Source of the DNA: Malachius bipustulatus
Lineage: Eukaryota; Arthropoda; Insecta; Coleoptera; Melyridae
DNA length: 64,000 nucleotides
Reading direction: 5' to 3'
NCBI GenBank assembly: GCA_910589415.1
Contig: OU342639.1
Location: forward strand, 21,336,268-21,400,267
Shown here: positions 24,415 to 37,139 of the stretch, piece after piece
Numbering within the stretch: position 1 is the stretch's first letter
Layout: each line of letters starts with the position of its first letter
The notes under the pieces: generated by a model
What the model saw: the letters and a program-made list of their open reading frames with translations, nothing else
What the model was told of the DNA's origin: nothing
Database searches by the model: none
Translations under genes and position numbers: made by a program

Positions 24415-25017
24415 CTTAATTTTTTTAAATACTTACTCAGTTTTTTCCATACAAATTTCATATATCTTGAATAGTTTTCTTGTAATTATAATTTTCTATG
24501 GTTGTTAAAATCTCTTTCTTGATTTAAATATTTATTTTAACAACAACATCCCACCAAAACAAATATGTACATACTAGATTCCTGGGTTAAAAATATGCCG
24601 ATTCAACCGAAATTATATTTAGGTCTAAAATGGGTCCCCTTTAAAGATAAAGGTACACAGCCTTTTAATGAGGCTTGACTAAATACTCATTTTCCATAAC
24701 AAAATAAAATGAGAAATTTTGGTTTCACCGTCCACTATATTATTTTTTGTTGGACCAATAAATGTGAATAAAATCGTTTCTGTGATATAAAAATTTTTAT
24801 TTTAATAAAAAAGATATTTTCATAGAATGTAGGTACCTAAGAAGATACCTAAAAGAGAGAGAAGATATAGGTAATCAATCAGTGGCCTGCAAGTAAGAAA
24901 GTTCTAGATTCTAGGGCAAAAAGTGATATCTAAATGACATTGATAACAGGAACACCCTATATGCATGCCAATGTTTATAAGACTACAGGGAGTATTATAA
25001 AACCTCATTACCGAGCT

Positions 25018-25198
25018 CATTACGTTAACGGGCACATTTTCTGGGGCCGTTTCTAGAAAAAATATCGATCTGGGTGGAAAATATAGCAACTCAGTGGTTC
25101 TCCCCATGAAAGAGATTTCAAAAATGTCAATATAAAAGTAATTTGACATCCACATTAGTTTTAAAAATGGTATCAGAAATCTGCCCGTTAACTTAATG
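25018..25198. repeat. short inverted repeat, possible 181-bp MITE
   Basis: CATTACGTTAACGGGCA (25018-25034) is mirrored at 25182-25198 with one mismatch in 17. The interior contains nothing recognisable. A CACCCTATAT phrase at about 24953 suggests further element debris nearby. Confidence 0.5.
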
Positions 25199-25879
25199 GG
25201 CCTTTATAATTATACCTAAATCAACCTAATTTATAATTTAAAATATTATTATTGGAACCATAATACAGGTATAGCGACTTCTAAAGTTTCAAACATCGGA
25301 TGCTAAATTAAATAAGTATCCTAAGTATTACTTATTATAAGTAAAATATATAGTAAATCTCTACATAAGGTAGGTATACGTTTAAATCTCGGTTTAAATT
25401 GATACTTCATAATATAATATAGGTACCTATTTACAGGTAAGTACTCCTTATAAGAAAAATAACATGCATCCAATAGGGTATAGGTAATATCTAAAGCAGA
25501 CTGTTTCTATAAAAATTACACTTACATTGATAAGCGGTCTCAAAGGTTGTGTCGTACTCATAGTATTATTAGGGGCAAGATTATGTCTATTAATTTGGTC
25601 CGTGTTTTCTGGTCCAAAATAAAATGATCGGTTATTGTTATTGTTAGACATGTAAGGATAAGATGTCACAAACACTTAGAGTTAAATACAACTTCACACT
25701 ATCAATAATTATGTTTGAATAATTAATTGATTACAGTACAATAATTAATCTAGTCACATTTGGCGCGAAATACCCGTCACTATAATAATTATAAGAAGTC
25801 CGTGACTCGATATCTCACAAGGGATGATCCTCCGGTAATAATAACAAAATTGTTATTGTTATCTTGAGATGTTTGAGGT

Positions 25880-26290
25880 AAACAACGGTAACGTCGCGTT
25901 TATAAAGCACAGCATGTTTAATATTTGATTGATTCTAGCATGCACACGTTGTTGTTCCGTCCGTTCGGTGGTAACCAGATGAACTAGCAAGCAACGTGAG
26001 CGAGTTCCCCACCGTTATTTCGACGCAGACCGATTGCGCTCTGCAAAAAAAGCAAATAAATTCTCCGAACATCATTTATATTCCTTATTAGCTTCCCTTA
26101 ATTAGCTACCCTGTTGCATTCATAGGCAGCAAATTGACCGCCGTGTCAAATAGTGTGAAGAGTGTTAACCCGGAGTGGAAGCTGCAAGCAAGCGGTACGT
26201 CCCCGGGCCGCCGATGTTCTGTCCTCGTCCTCTTAGTCTAGTCCTCGTACCACGGTCGGGTCTTTATTGGGTATGTCGCGACGCTTTGAC
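25880..26290 (+). promoter_or_regulatory. CpG-rich island, candidate promoter and untranslated first exon
   Basis: GC content and CpG density rise sharply against the AT-rich background. A TTTATAAAGC box lies at about 25898. A strong splice-donor match (AAGCG|GTACGT near 26194) follows some 260 bp downstream. No convincing coding frame lies between, so an untranslated first exon on the plus strand is possible. Transcription is inferred only. Confidence 0.35.
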
Positions 26291-27420
26291 GGTGTTCACA
26301 CTGAAGTGTATATAAATTTTGCTCCATCCATTGATTTAATATTTCGAGTATCTACCTATACCTTTTTGTGTGTTCTGAAAAATGTAATTTTACCAAAAAT
26401 CATTTTGAGTATACCTACACCTAATTAAAGAATTATGATAATTATACTAAGTAGATATTCTAGAATAACTTGACCACTTTTTTTTATTCCGTAGAATTTT
26501 TTATTCAATTATCTATAAATATTAATAATTATGACATTTCTTCATAAAAGAGCGACTATTATATAAAATAATATAGACTTCTATCGGAAAACAAAACTTT
26601 GTGCGTGTAAATTTAACCTTACACCCGTTCCGAGGGGTGTGTACCTAAACCTACTTGATTCCGAGAGTTTGGCAGAGGCAGAAAGAGAATTGGGGATATC
26701 AGATCAGAAGAGATCCTATAAAAATTTTTAAAATAATTCAGGAGTAGGACTATAAAAATCAGGTTAAAAATGCAGAAATCTGATCTAAGTAGGTATTTCC
26801 TTGACCAAACATATTTCATGTACTTCAAGCAGAATGTGTCATCTTGGATTTTTTCTTAAAGTAATTACCTATGTATTTTTTGTTTGGTTGCATTATCTGG
26901 TACATCCTATATATTTGTACCTTTCTTCCTCCGTGGGAACGCTGCAGAACTATTTTTATTTGTAATTTGTACAACCCAAAAAGGGTGCCGTAGTGTCTTT
27001 CAGTGAACTCTTCTGCTTACTGTTAAATTGCTTGTTCTGATTTTTCTATCATAAGTTTGATCATTGCTTCTTTCAGAGAGGAGTAACGGGAGGGTACTTT
27101 TGTTAATCTATGCTGTTGCCTTATTAAAACTTTCAATTGTAAACGATCTAGTTATTTGTGTATTTAAAAGCTGCCAACTATCTAATATTCTGATAGAAAG
27201 TACTCATTCAGCACAAACTAAATTTCAAAAGGACCCACTCCGAATATAAATATTTATGTAGGTAAAAGTGCCACAAGGATCATTTGGTTCATATAATCTG
27301 ACCAGAACGTATACTATACTGATTCAAAGTTACAAAAAGCTTAGCCTCTTAAAACAATTTTCATAAGGATTCTGTGGCGTCCTTTGGCGATTTAGGTACA
27401 TCGCTTCTAATTCACCTTGC
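26291..27420. other. AT-rich DNA, nothing recognised
   Basis: Frames at 26619-26828 and 27064-27249 have no recognisable features. Confidence 0.35.
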
Positions 27421-27423
27421 GTG

Positions 27424-27510
27424 GAAGGTAGCGCGGCGGCTTAGGTCTCGCTGACTATTATTAAGCCGTTGACGCTGCCACCGTTTTTGGGTTCGGGTTC
27501 GAATTCCAGA
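27424..27510 (+). mobile_element. tRNA-like pol III head, probable second SINE type or tRNA pseudogene
   Basis: TAGCGCGGCGG (A box) at about 27429 and GGTTCGAATTCC (B box with one extra base) at about 27496 are in the right order. Their spacing (about 67 bp) is too wide for a plain tRNA, so a SINE head or a tRNA pseudogene with an insertion is likelier. No A-tail or target duplication was found; the body may extend toward 27720. Confidence 0.45.
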
Positions 27511-28264
27511 CCAGCATGGTTATTTGTGATCTTATAACTTAAAAATTTGTGACTGAGATAAAAAGTCACCTTATGACTAAGATTGTTCGGTGACGTCAAA
27601 GAGTGAGATATTTGGAGCCTACATAAGCCCCGTGTATTTTGGCAGGGTAAATATGTGAATATTAATACTTTGCAGAAATTGAGTTTACTAAAATGCTTGA
27701 AAATTTCGCGACAAGACGGCAACAAAAATTGTACCTACTTATTATAATTTGCAGCCTTTCTTTAATTTCTTTCATGATTTTTTGGTTGCGTCAAAGTTTC
27801 AAGCATAAAAAGAAAACCGGTGCAATTTGGAAACCGTCACATTCGCGGTTTGGCAGTGTTGCATGAACTTTCGGTTGCTTTAATATTGCAGCAGATCAGG
27901 CTGATGTTAATGTCATTAATTATGAAGTCTGCGAAATTGCACTACGAGAATTCGGGGTGAGATGACTCGGTCGTCCATTTCCCATAGCGTTCAAACTTCC
28001 CGCTATTGTTGGTAGTGTGCCAGGTTCTTGTGACAGACCGCGTCGCCCATGGCATGCAAAATTTGTTGCATCATCAAAACTTTGCTGCTCGTTACTTAGG
28101 TTACTTGACATTTATTTGGACTGTATACGAAAAAAAAAAGATAATTTCTCAATATAATATGTTGATATACTGAGCGGTTTCGTTGATATTCGAGTGCTTA
28201 CTGGAAAAACATATGGGCCATTTCTATATCGCACTTTCCGGTTGGATGGATCTTAATGATTTAC

Positions 28265-28410
28265 AGAAGAAAACGCATAGTTAATTCTAGAGGGACATGG
28301 ACACAAGAATCACTTTCCGATGCCGCTTAAGCAGAACTGGCGGAATATCGGTACGTGAATAATTCCTCTAGAAAACTTTGGTACCGTCTTATAAAAATTG
28401 AGTCTTACAT
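28265..28410 (+). pseudogene. possible remnant of a pipsqueak-type helix-turn-helix domain
   Basis: In one frame the plus strand reads RKRIVNSRGTWTQESLSDAA, then a stop; after a one-base shift it reads TGGISVRE, stop, FL, stop, KTLVPSYKN. This recalls the pattern of psq/CENP-B-like HTH domains (G-x-W-T-x-E-x-L, then an alanine helix, then G-x-S-V-R, then TL...LK) that begin many pogo-type transposases and some transcription factors. At least one frameshift and two stops break it. The downstream region to 29080 has no further recognisable domain. The match is by eye and short. Confidence 0.35.
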
Positions 28411-31203
28411 CAGAAATATTCTAAAATACAGACTTGCACCATGCAATACGCGAGTGCGTGTTATAGTTCAACAAACTGCATGGAACAGTACTTTTGGCTT
28501 TGGATGATGGGCACTCCATTCACTGCAACTTTGTGAAATTATTGGAATAACGCAGATAAATGTGGAATACCTACTTCTGTTGTGCAACTTTTGGAAAAAT
28601 TCCAAGTCATATTTCCGCATAAACTTAGTAACCAAACATCAGAAAATTCAACTGAATGATATTCCGGAGATTATCAAAGTGTCAAATGTTTCATCAAAAA
28701 CAGTTACCTAGGTACCATATTATAGAATAATAGGGCTTCATATTTTATTCACCGCCCCCGTTCAACCTTGACGCAATCCCAGACGCAGATTATACCTTCT
28801 TGAATGAAGATGATGGATGACCGATCTGGAGAAGATCAACCAGAAGAGCATCAAGCTCAACAACACAGAAGACGTTTCACAAAAAGACATGAACGAACAT
28901 ACTGCATGTGATGTACTGATTCAGAATACCCCTTACCTATACTTAATTGTTCTTGAGGCGAGTCATTTTCTGATGTAGATGTTGTTTCTGCACAGAATTT
29001 AATATTGAAATAAGACGATTGGGTTGAATGTAAATAAACTGCCAAAAGGAGTTTCACGAAGAATGTTGTGATCACAGCAAAAGAGTTTTAACACTAAAAA
29101 ATCCGGGATAAATACCCCTTTATATGTGCATGAGTTGAAATTTTATTATTTTGTCGATATTTTACTATTGTTTCATATTTTTATCCCGTTTGGTGAACAC
29201 ATTTCTCTTTTGAAGAAATTTAACTTACAAGTCTTCGAGATTCGAGACGAATCAATCAATGATTCAGGGGGATGACCATATTACGAGAGCTATAAAAATT
29301 CGGAATAAGACTCGAATCAATTATTGATGATGTTCTAGATGCAAAAACTTGTCATAGAGTTATAAATGTTGTCTTTGATTCAATAACACCTCTGTAGAAT
29401 GCTGAGTAAATTGAGAAGCTTTGAAGTGTGTTTTTTTGGATTAATTATCTCATATATAGATCAATGTTGTTTTTTGATGAATAAACAAACCACAACTTCA
29501 TTACGGCTGATTTGTTGTGGTTTGAAACACCAACACCAACACGAGCTTTCTATATACTTATTTAAAAGAAAGACATTTATTTTCTTCTCATGTTTGTTTC
29601 AAATTATTGTTGTCCTCAAGAACTATCCCTGTTTAGTTGAATAATCGATGCCAAAAATAATGGAAAACCGGCGATGAAATCTGTGATGAAGACATTTTAA
29701 ATTACCCAATCATGCCGTAACATATTATAACGTATACCTACGTCAATCCAAAGTTAGAGCAAGAAAACGTAGGCAATGGGACATTTGCATTCAATGCATG
29801 TAAGTACTCACATTCGCGGCATGCGACTGATATACATAAGTAAAGATTTTAATAGAGTAATATACGCCCAAGTATTTAACAGATTGGTTAAACATCGAGC
29901 CTAAGGCACCTATCCGCAAAACCAGTATAATCAATTACGAGATTTACGTTCACTTACGTATGTATTTAAATCAGTCTTGATTTGAATTTGACTGATCGTT
30001 CTATATGTTATCGGTATATCATATTGTATACCAGGTGTCCATAGGTATATGTAATAAATTCAATAAAAACGATTAATCGATTAAAGTTTTTTGTCACCGC
30101 TCCTAAATTTTGATAACATTTTATACTTTACTATCAAAATTTTTCGGATAGTTTCAACATTATTACTTACTTATTTTGCCATGATAAAAATATTTAAGTA
30201 ACAAACAATAATTTAGTATACTATATGGGGTATAAATAGTTCACCCAGTATTATAATGTCGCAGGTGTAAGTGTAATATTAACGAAATACTTACCTACCT
30301 GTACTTCGGGAACATAAACGTAACAACCGGTAATGAACCGATATGTTGAACGATTTTAACGGCCTTCAATTCAAGGACACCAATGAGAATGAGTAAAGCG
30401 TATAAGTGAGTCTTCTTAAAACTTGTCTTGCGTGCTTTTGTGTTCTCTTGTATTGTAATGTACTTTGAAACTGATGAAAAAATCTTTAATCGGTCTTGCT
30501 CGCATTATTTATTACTTCCACTTCATAAAGCGAATAATGGTATAGGTAGTAAGTAACTAAGTACTATTGTTTCATTTGTCTTTATTTTATTACTGATTCT
30601 ATTATAATTTGTTCTTTAGAGACAAATCTACATGTGGCTGGGTAGTTGAAGTTTGTTTTTAGTCAAGCCTTGATTAACTAATATATCTTATGAATAATGA
30701 CTCCGGAAAATTAATAATGCTAATATATACCTAACCATCAGTAGTTTTAGTTAACAGGTAAAACGATTCGAAATTACATACACGCAGAGACAAGATGTCG
30801 CTTCGAGTTTATTTTGATTTAAAAAAATTTAATAGAATAATAGATTTGTTAATAACGCTTCTGTCCAGGGGTTAAATTTGTTTATTTTCATTTGCTATGC
30901 CCCGCATAGTCAATTATAAATTAGCAAATCACTTTTGACTTTTAAATGAGAAAAGTAGGTATAAGGAGTAATAAATCGTAAGCAAAAATGGAAGGTGTTT
31001 GATGATATACTTGAAATATATACTTACTTATTGAAAGTAATTTTGCAAATAACGCATATGTTTCTATAAGAGCGATATTTAATTATTCAAAACTCTTACA
31101 TAATGACCTGCCACTTTATTTTCATTATATTTGTAATATACCTATTATAGAAGTGTCACTTTTATAAAAATTTTTAACGTTTTTTTTTTTATTTTACTAT
31201 TAG
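28411..31203. other. AT-rich DNA, no gene recognised
   Basis: Frames at 28857-29075 and 29399-29644 are not recognisable. No clear repeat apart from dispersed TAGGTA/TACCTA motifs. Confidence 0.35.
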
Positions 31204-31285
31204 ACGAACACGTTATGCAGAAACATATCCGAATCAGCCAGCACCTACCGCTCTGAAAGAAATTGGGATATTTAAATATCATTAA
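31204..31285 (+). CDS. candidate terminal exon of an unidentified gene (speculative)
   Basis: A strong acceptor-like signal (a run of T followed by ATTTTACTATTAG ending at 31203) precedes a short frame. It begins mid-codon and reads RTRYAETYPNQPAPTALKEI, then GIFKYH and a stop at 31283-31285. Residue composition is more protein-like than in surrounding frames. No upstream exon or homologue was identified, so this may be chance. A splice-aware alignment to transcripts would decide it. Confidence 0.2.
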
Positions 31286-31554
31286 GTTGATCAATGACGC
31301 ACACCCAAATAAGTTGCTATATCTATAGTAAACGAAGGCCTAAGTCAAAATGTTATAAGAGTGAGGAGTGAGGATAGTAAAACAAATAAACGCTCAATCA
31401 AAAAAACCATACACATCTGAGCCATAGGCGCACGCAGAAAAATGTTGTTGGGGGGGGGGAAGGTCTGTCATAAACCCGCTTTCGTGCGCTCGCGCGATTG
31501 TATTCTCTTTCAATTTTTTTTTCAAAATGTGTGTGCATAAGAAAGACAGCTATG

Positions 31555-31775
31555 CAAAACTTCAAGTGGATATCTTGAAAAACAACGGAGTTATCGATAA
31601 AAAAACTTTTTTTTTAATTTGAAGTTTGACAAGTATCGGGGACAAGTATCTTGAGAATGGGATGCCTATAGGTATGTGAAAAATGGTATACCTAAGGAAA
31701 GTATCATTATTTTTGGCCAAATAATCTGTGGCCAAGAGCTTGACATTTTTTTGTAACACTCTGTATACCTATTAC
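31555..31775. mobile_element. one-armed remnant ending AACACTCTGTATA
   Basis: The text GGATATCTTGAAAAACAACGG and the terminal AACACTCTGTATACC resemble the foldback arms and a mutated CACCCTGTA end. No mirror arm. Confidence 0.4.
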
Positions 31776-31899
31776 ACGAATTACGAGTACGACGCATGTG
31801 TGTTCTTGTCTCACAATCTCCAGGTCTGCAGCACTTGTAAGTAGGTAGGTTATGATCTTCCAAAGATCTGTTAATTTCATCCGTATAGGTATTTGATGA

Positions 31900-32300
31900 A
31901 TTTGAAGATTTTTGTTTAAATTGATTATTACTGAATGACATGAAAATACAATAAGGCGACCATAAGAAAAATAAAAATGAAGGAAAACTCTGGAATCTAG
32001 TCGGCTGTGAAAATATCTTAAATATCACACGGATAACGATCGACCTATATGTCAAGCAATAAGAAATAATTAATTTATCTTTAATAACAAAAAATACATT
32101 AAAATAAGAAAATTCGTTATTAGTTTTTTCAGTATATATTTCAGCAACGACTGAATAAGCTACCCTAAATTTCCTTTTAGATTACAATTCAGCGCATAGA
32201 AATACGCAACTTTCACTAATTTAACCTACTTCGTATCTCTTATAAGATAACCGAGATCCCAATAATGCATTTTCCTTAGAAAATAGGCACCCTAATTCAT
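31900..32300. mobile_element. eroded relative of the 15218-16220 foldback
   Basis: Shared phrases in the same order as that element's right arm include GGCGACCATAAGAAAAA, GGAAAACTCTGGAATCTAG, TTTTTTCAGTATATATTTC, CAGCAACGACTG and TTTAACCTACTTCGTATCTC, closing with a GGCACCCTAAT remnant near 32287. Confidence 0.6.
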
Positions 32301-32929
32301 ATAAGCGACCTTATACCTACATATATCAGCAAAAAAATATGTCTCCAAATATGAGTGAGAGGGATACCTAAGTACCTAAAAAATTTTGCGTGTTAAATAT
32401 AAAGAAGCAACTGCGAGAAATGATGGTAAATATAAAGTAAGTCCTTATAATATGTGATCCAAGAAAAGGTATGTAGGTATGCAAATAAATAAGTTATAGA
32501 CAGGAATTATTGAACTTTTATTTTCATCAAAAAATTGATCAACTCCAAATTGAAATTGAACAAACTCTAAATAAGATTTTCAACAATTGACATTTGACAA
32601 CTAAATCTTCTTTTGTTGAAAATAGAACGGATAAAACAACTATAAACAACTGATGGAGATTCAGTTCCAATTTAGTTCTAAGTTGACTTCGAAATAGAAT
32701 TAGCTTGCTGTGAATCCGGTGAACCCCCAAAAGTAGTTCCAGGTATGTGGAAATTAATAAATTTGCGTTAAAGAAACATCGTAAGAAATATATTTTATCC
32801 GAGTATAGATATCAGTTTAATTGTTTGCTATAAGTAGGTATACCTACTCGTATAATCGGTAAGTTGGTGTTTGTATTTAAGTAACATTGGAAGAGAATTA
32901 TAACTTACCATAATAGTACCGATAGCTAG

Positions 32930-33420
32930 TGGCTTTTAGGCTCGAAGTTCAGAACCTCAGCCCTGCTGGGCGAATTGGGGAATCGGGATAATAAAGCGCG
33001 CGTCTATTGCCTCGCTATACATTCTTCCTCTTCCTCTGGCTGTGAGATGTGTTTAGGTTAGGGCTTAGGAGAGAGAGTCCCGACCGGGCGCGAAGCACCC
33101 TTACCCCGAACGGGTAGTCGCTAGTCGGTATTATAACAGTGCAGTGGAGGAGAGAACGTGCCCGCAGCAATCGCAACTCGGTGGGACACTGAGAGGGCAG
33201 TCGCTGCTCGGGCGGGGGGAGGTCAAGCAAGGGTCGTCGCCTGGACGCCGGGCGTGTCGCAGCGTCGCGACGGCCTATGGGTCCCCGACGTCGGGCGCAC
33301 GCGCACAGGGACAAGTGACAATCGTGCGATGCAGTGACAATTTTCCCAGCTAGCTCCGCCCCCCAGGTCTTGGGAGCGAGCGGGAGACTTGAGGAGAATG
33401 ACGCCGCTTTTTACGGGATA
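32930..33420. promoter_or_regulatory. strong CpG island, candidate promoter or 5' untranslated exon
   Basis: This is the most GC-rich stretch in the window, with many CpG steps (for example CGGGCGCGAAGC and GCGTCGCGACGG). Open frames of about 100 residues occur on both strands in overlapping positions (33015-33314 and 33223-33525 minus; 33144-33353 plus) with Arg/Pro/Ser-rich peptides, the usual effect of high GC, so no coding call is made. Position and orientation of any promoter are not clear. Confidence 0.4.
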
Positions 33421-36200
33421 CCTATACGGGAGCAGAGGATTCTCCCAATGTGTGGGAATCTTTTCGATACTGACTCTTTTATACCTATGCAGGAAGGAAA
33501 TTAGAGAAAGTGTGGCATGTCTCATTTAGTATTACTTATTACTTACTTGTAAGAATTTTCTTTTAAGTACGTACATACTATAGTATATACGAGGGTTGGT
33601 CAATAAAATTGTGTTATAACTTACCTATATAAAATTTGTATAAAAGTCAACTTCTTTTAAAACTTACTAGGTTATAGGTAGGTATACATATAGTACCTAT
33701 ACGTGAAAATTTTCCAGGCACTGTCTAAAGGTATAAGAAGATATAAAAGAGCCAGAGGGGCGGTTTAAGAATGCAATACTATGGAATAACAATAGGACTT
33801 GCAAGAAATAATTCATTTCCTATATTATAAGTAATTAAAAGCATTTGCATGATTGTGTCTTATACCAGGTTATGAAGATGGGAGCGGTGTAAATTTGAAA
33901 GTATTATTGGAAGGACCATTATACTTACATGCAGTATGACAGTTTAAATACTATCTATAAGTATCTAAAATTCAGTATACTTTATAATAAGAAAGCGCGA
34001 GACTGTTGAGAAGCCTTCTAGCCGGCGTAGTCTCTTCAGTCCCTTCCTGATATCGATTTCAGCTTGCGCCTCTGTATTAAAAGCAACTGGAACAAGAATT
34101 TGTTGTTTCTTTGTGTCTTGATTCATTTTCTCTCGGGAATGGAAGATAACGTATAGAATGCTCTCGCTTTACTACTCCTTTATTAAGGAACTTCTCTCCT
34201 TCTGTTCCCGTCTGCCAGCCTGGACATACTACTATCTTGCGTTGACGTTATTATGGGCATGTATTACGAGCGCTCGGCCTTAAATCAGCAAGAAAAATCC
34301 TTGCGGCTTTTCAGAACGGAAATGGGGAACCTGGAACCTCTGGTCATGGCAAAAAGGAACGCAGATGTTGCCCGTTTCCCTTTTTTTTTTGCTTCATTTT
34401 CCATGTCTCAATAACATTAGTTTCAAGTATTATCATCATTGTCTATGTTGAGTTGTATTGTTATTGTTGTTTTGTATCATGTTTTTAACGCTGAACTGCC
34501 AACTGGTTGCTTGATATGATGGTAACCCAAGATGCATTTAAATAAAATCGTGTTTTTATATTATTATCAAAGCAAATTCACTATTTTCACAAAATAAAAT
34601 GCAGTGATTTTCACGCGTTTTTTGTTATTGTAAAATGCGACACCGTGCTCTCACTGATCTTGGGTGCGACTGGTTGAAACAAATTGCAACAAATTGAATG
34701 ATTTTTAAGCAGATTCTATAATAAGTAAGTATACCTACCTAAACAAATGTCAAAATATTCAACCACACCACTCTCAGCTCATAATTTTCTTTGTCACTTA
34801 GCTGCTCAGGAGTGAATTATTGCTTAAATATTGCAGCAATTTTTTGGATAAAATTTCTCATTCGTAAACCGAACCCTCTAAATTAATGTAAATTGCGATG
34901 GCTCGAAATTTGTTGTAAAAATAATACGTGTACCATATGATACGTGTAGGTACCTACCGCAAACGAAAAAATATTTGATTGGTTCTTATTGTTCAAACAA
35001 TTTAAATTTCTTATTTTTCTTATATATGAAGAAATATAAACCGTACCTATTAATAATTAGAATTTTCGACTCGGACACTGCTCATGCAGATTTGGGTAAA
35101 ATCCTGTTAATAACTATCACAAAATAAACGATTAGTGACCAGAAAATTATGACAGACACTATTTTTATATTATTTTTATAAATAGGTAAATATACATATA
35201 AACGATAAACATCAAGGTATAATGTATGTGTACTTAGGTATAGGTAGGTAGGTATATATGAATTGGGATAAATACAAATATCTTGTATTTTGATATAATA
35301 TTACAAGTAGGTAGGTATATCAGGTATATCGTCTTGAATTGGCGAGCTTCATTTACGTGTATAACAACAATAGAAGCAGGGTTCCTGAAGGGCTCATTTC
35401 ATATTTCATAGTTTTCCAACAAGATGCATGGTTATTCATCAAGGAGGGATTGAGAATCTGGAGGACCAGACAGAGAGACCCTGTAATAATTATTGCTAGG
35501 CTGTTCTGCTACCTGTAACGAAATTAAGCGAACTGTCTGGGTCTTGTTGCCGTGAGATGATTCTCTGAGCTGCAGAGGAAAATGTAGCAGATGTATAGAG
35601 GAGATCAGCAACGTTGCCACATCAATTCATTTGAGTAGATCTAGACTCTTGTACTCAATTGTTCAAAAATTTTTAACTTCAATTAAATTTAACAAGTATC
35701 ACTAAGATAATATATATGTATAAGAAAAATTACTGTCTTTATATATTGTTTGATTAATTTATTCTGTCAATGACTGCATGGATCATAAACTCATGCAGCG
35801 AGATCAAACTGATTAGATGGAGAAGAAACGAAAGGAAACACATTGCATTTTTTGCAATGAAGTAGCGTCTTTAATAATTAAAGAATGGCCAAAGTTCCAT
35901 AAGTATAATACCCCACAGAAGTATACCCAATATACTTACATCAGACGTCTTGAATGTCATTCTAGGGATATGCTGAGACATCCCAAGTTTTCTGAGATGG
36001 AGATCCCGATCTTAAATATTTTATTTTAATATCTTAAAGTTTATCTACCTTATAGGAAATAAGGGAGAAGGGGAAATACTACCTCCTAAATCTCGAAAGG
36101 GTTAATGAAAAAAGGAAGGGAAAAATGGAGTATTATTCCGAGAACTATAATTGGACTTTACGTGGTACAACGAGAACACAGTCTTCCAAATAAACGAACA
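33421..36200. other. mostly AT-rich DNA with a modest GC-rich patch at 34010-34400
   Basis: The 34010-34400 patch has no recognisable frame. The frames at 35432-35620 (minus) and 35817-36029 (plus) are not recognisable; the latter has a CIFC pair but no further zinc-finger ligands. Confidence 0.35.
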
Positions 36201-36279
36201 TCAGGTCATATAGCGCATGAATTTATACGTGGTAGAACGAGAGCAGGGGAGATTATTTCTCCTGTGGTTTGAATTACGA

Positions 36280-36545
36280 TTCGGCATTTCAAACAAAGGT
36301 CATTGTAAAAGCAACATAATGGTAAAAGCAATAAAGGCCATGGAGCAGACAATTTACATTCTGCAAGCTGTCACCAGAGATTTGAGTTCGCGAGAGGAGC
36401 TCCCCCCCCCTGATCCAGAAGTGTGCCGAGGCGCTCTAGAATGGATAACCGACAGGAAACCGGTGAAAATTGTATGGGCTTCCTGGACATTCTGCATGGG
36501 GTACCGGGTAACGTGCAGACATAAGCAAACCACTTGTCCTATATG
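36280..36545 (+). pseudogene. LINE RNase H domain remnant, frameshifted
   Basis: Plus-strand frames join into an RNase H pattern: AFQTKVIVKA (where active elements have a Q-A-E segment), then IKAMEQTIYIL, a deletion where D-S-Q should be, then QAVTRDLSSREE, EWITDRKPVKIVW, and after a frameshift PGHSAWGTG and RAD. W-x-PGHS...AD is the final motif of LINE RNase H. The first catalytic Glu appears replaced and the Asp of TDSQ deleted, so it is dead. The 114-residue frame at 36217-36561 is the longest uninterrupted part, not an intact gene. It belongs to a different LINE family from that at 46088-46923. Confidence 0.55.
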
Positions 36546-37139
36546 CAGACCACAGGGGTAATTTGTTCTTGTGACCTGATGAAGCCTCTGCGTTCTTGGT
36601 CCGACGAGGAATGACCCAAGAAGGGTTTAGACAAGTACCTATTGACAGGTAACTCAAGGCTGAAGATAGACCATCTATAGGCTGTCATAATAGCTGGTTG
36701 GAACAGGTAGAGGCTGGTAAACATTATCCAATAACCGAACCGAAGGGTACTTAACCATACTTGACAATGGATATTTATTTTGGACTTGTAATTTATTTGT
36801 GTGCGTGTGTGGAGGACGGGGGAAATGTGTACATGCAAAGTGTGAAATAGAGACGACGAAGACTGGTGTATGCGAGGTATAGGTACATATACAAGCCTCC
36901 AAACTTAATATATGTATCTTTGGGTCAGAGACAGAGTTTGCTAAAATAAATTGTCGCAAAATAAGTATGTTCAATAAAAAAGTGTAATCGGTCGGTTGAA
37001 CTAGTTTTTGTTGCTAATTTGCTGGTTCTTGATCTTGATACCATACTTCAGAGCGGTTTCATCTAGAAAAGTATTGGGAATTCCGTGTCTTAGGTATTGT
37101 AGTAAAAATAATTTTCTTTAAGATTCGTTGTGCGCGGGA

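Noticed and set aside
31666..32055. 129-residue minus-strand frame
   Set aside because: It runs across debris of two foldback families (31555-31775 and 31900-32300) and has no domain.
33015..33525. Arg/Pro-rich frames of about 100 residues on both strands
   Set aside because: GC-rich DNA lacks stops in all frames; overlapping opposite-strand frames show this is compositional.
36217..36561. 114-residue frame as an intact gene
   Set aside because: It is one uninterrupted part of a frameshifted LINE RNase H remnant.
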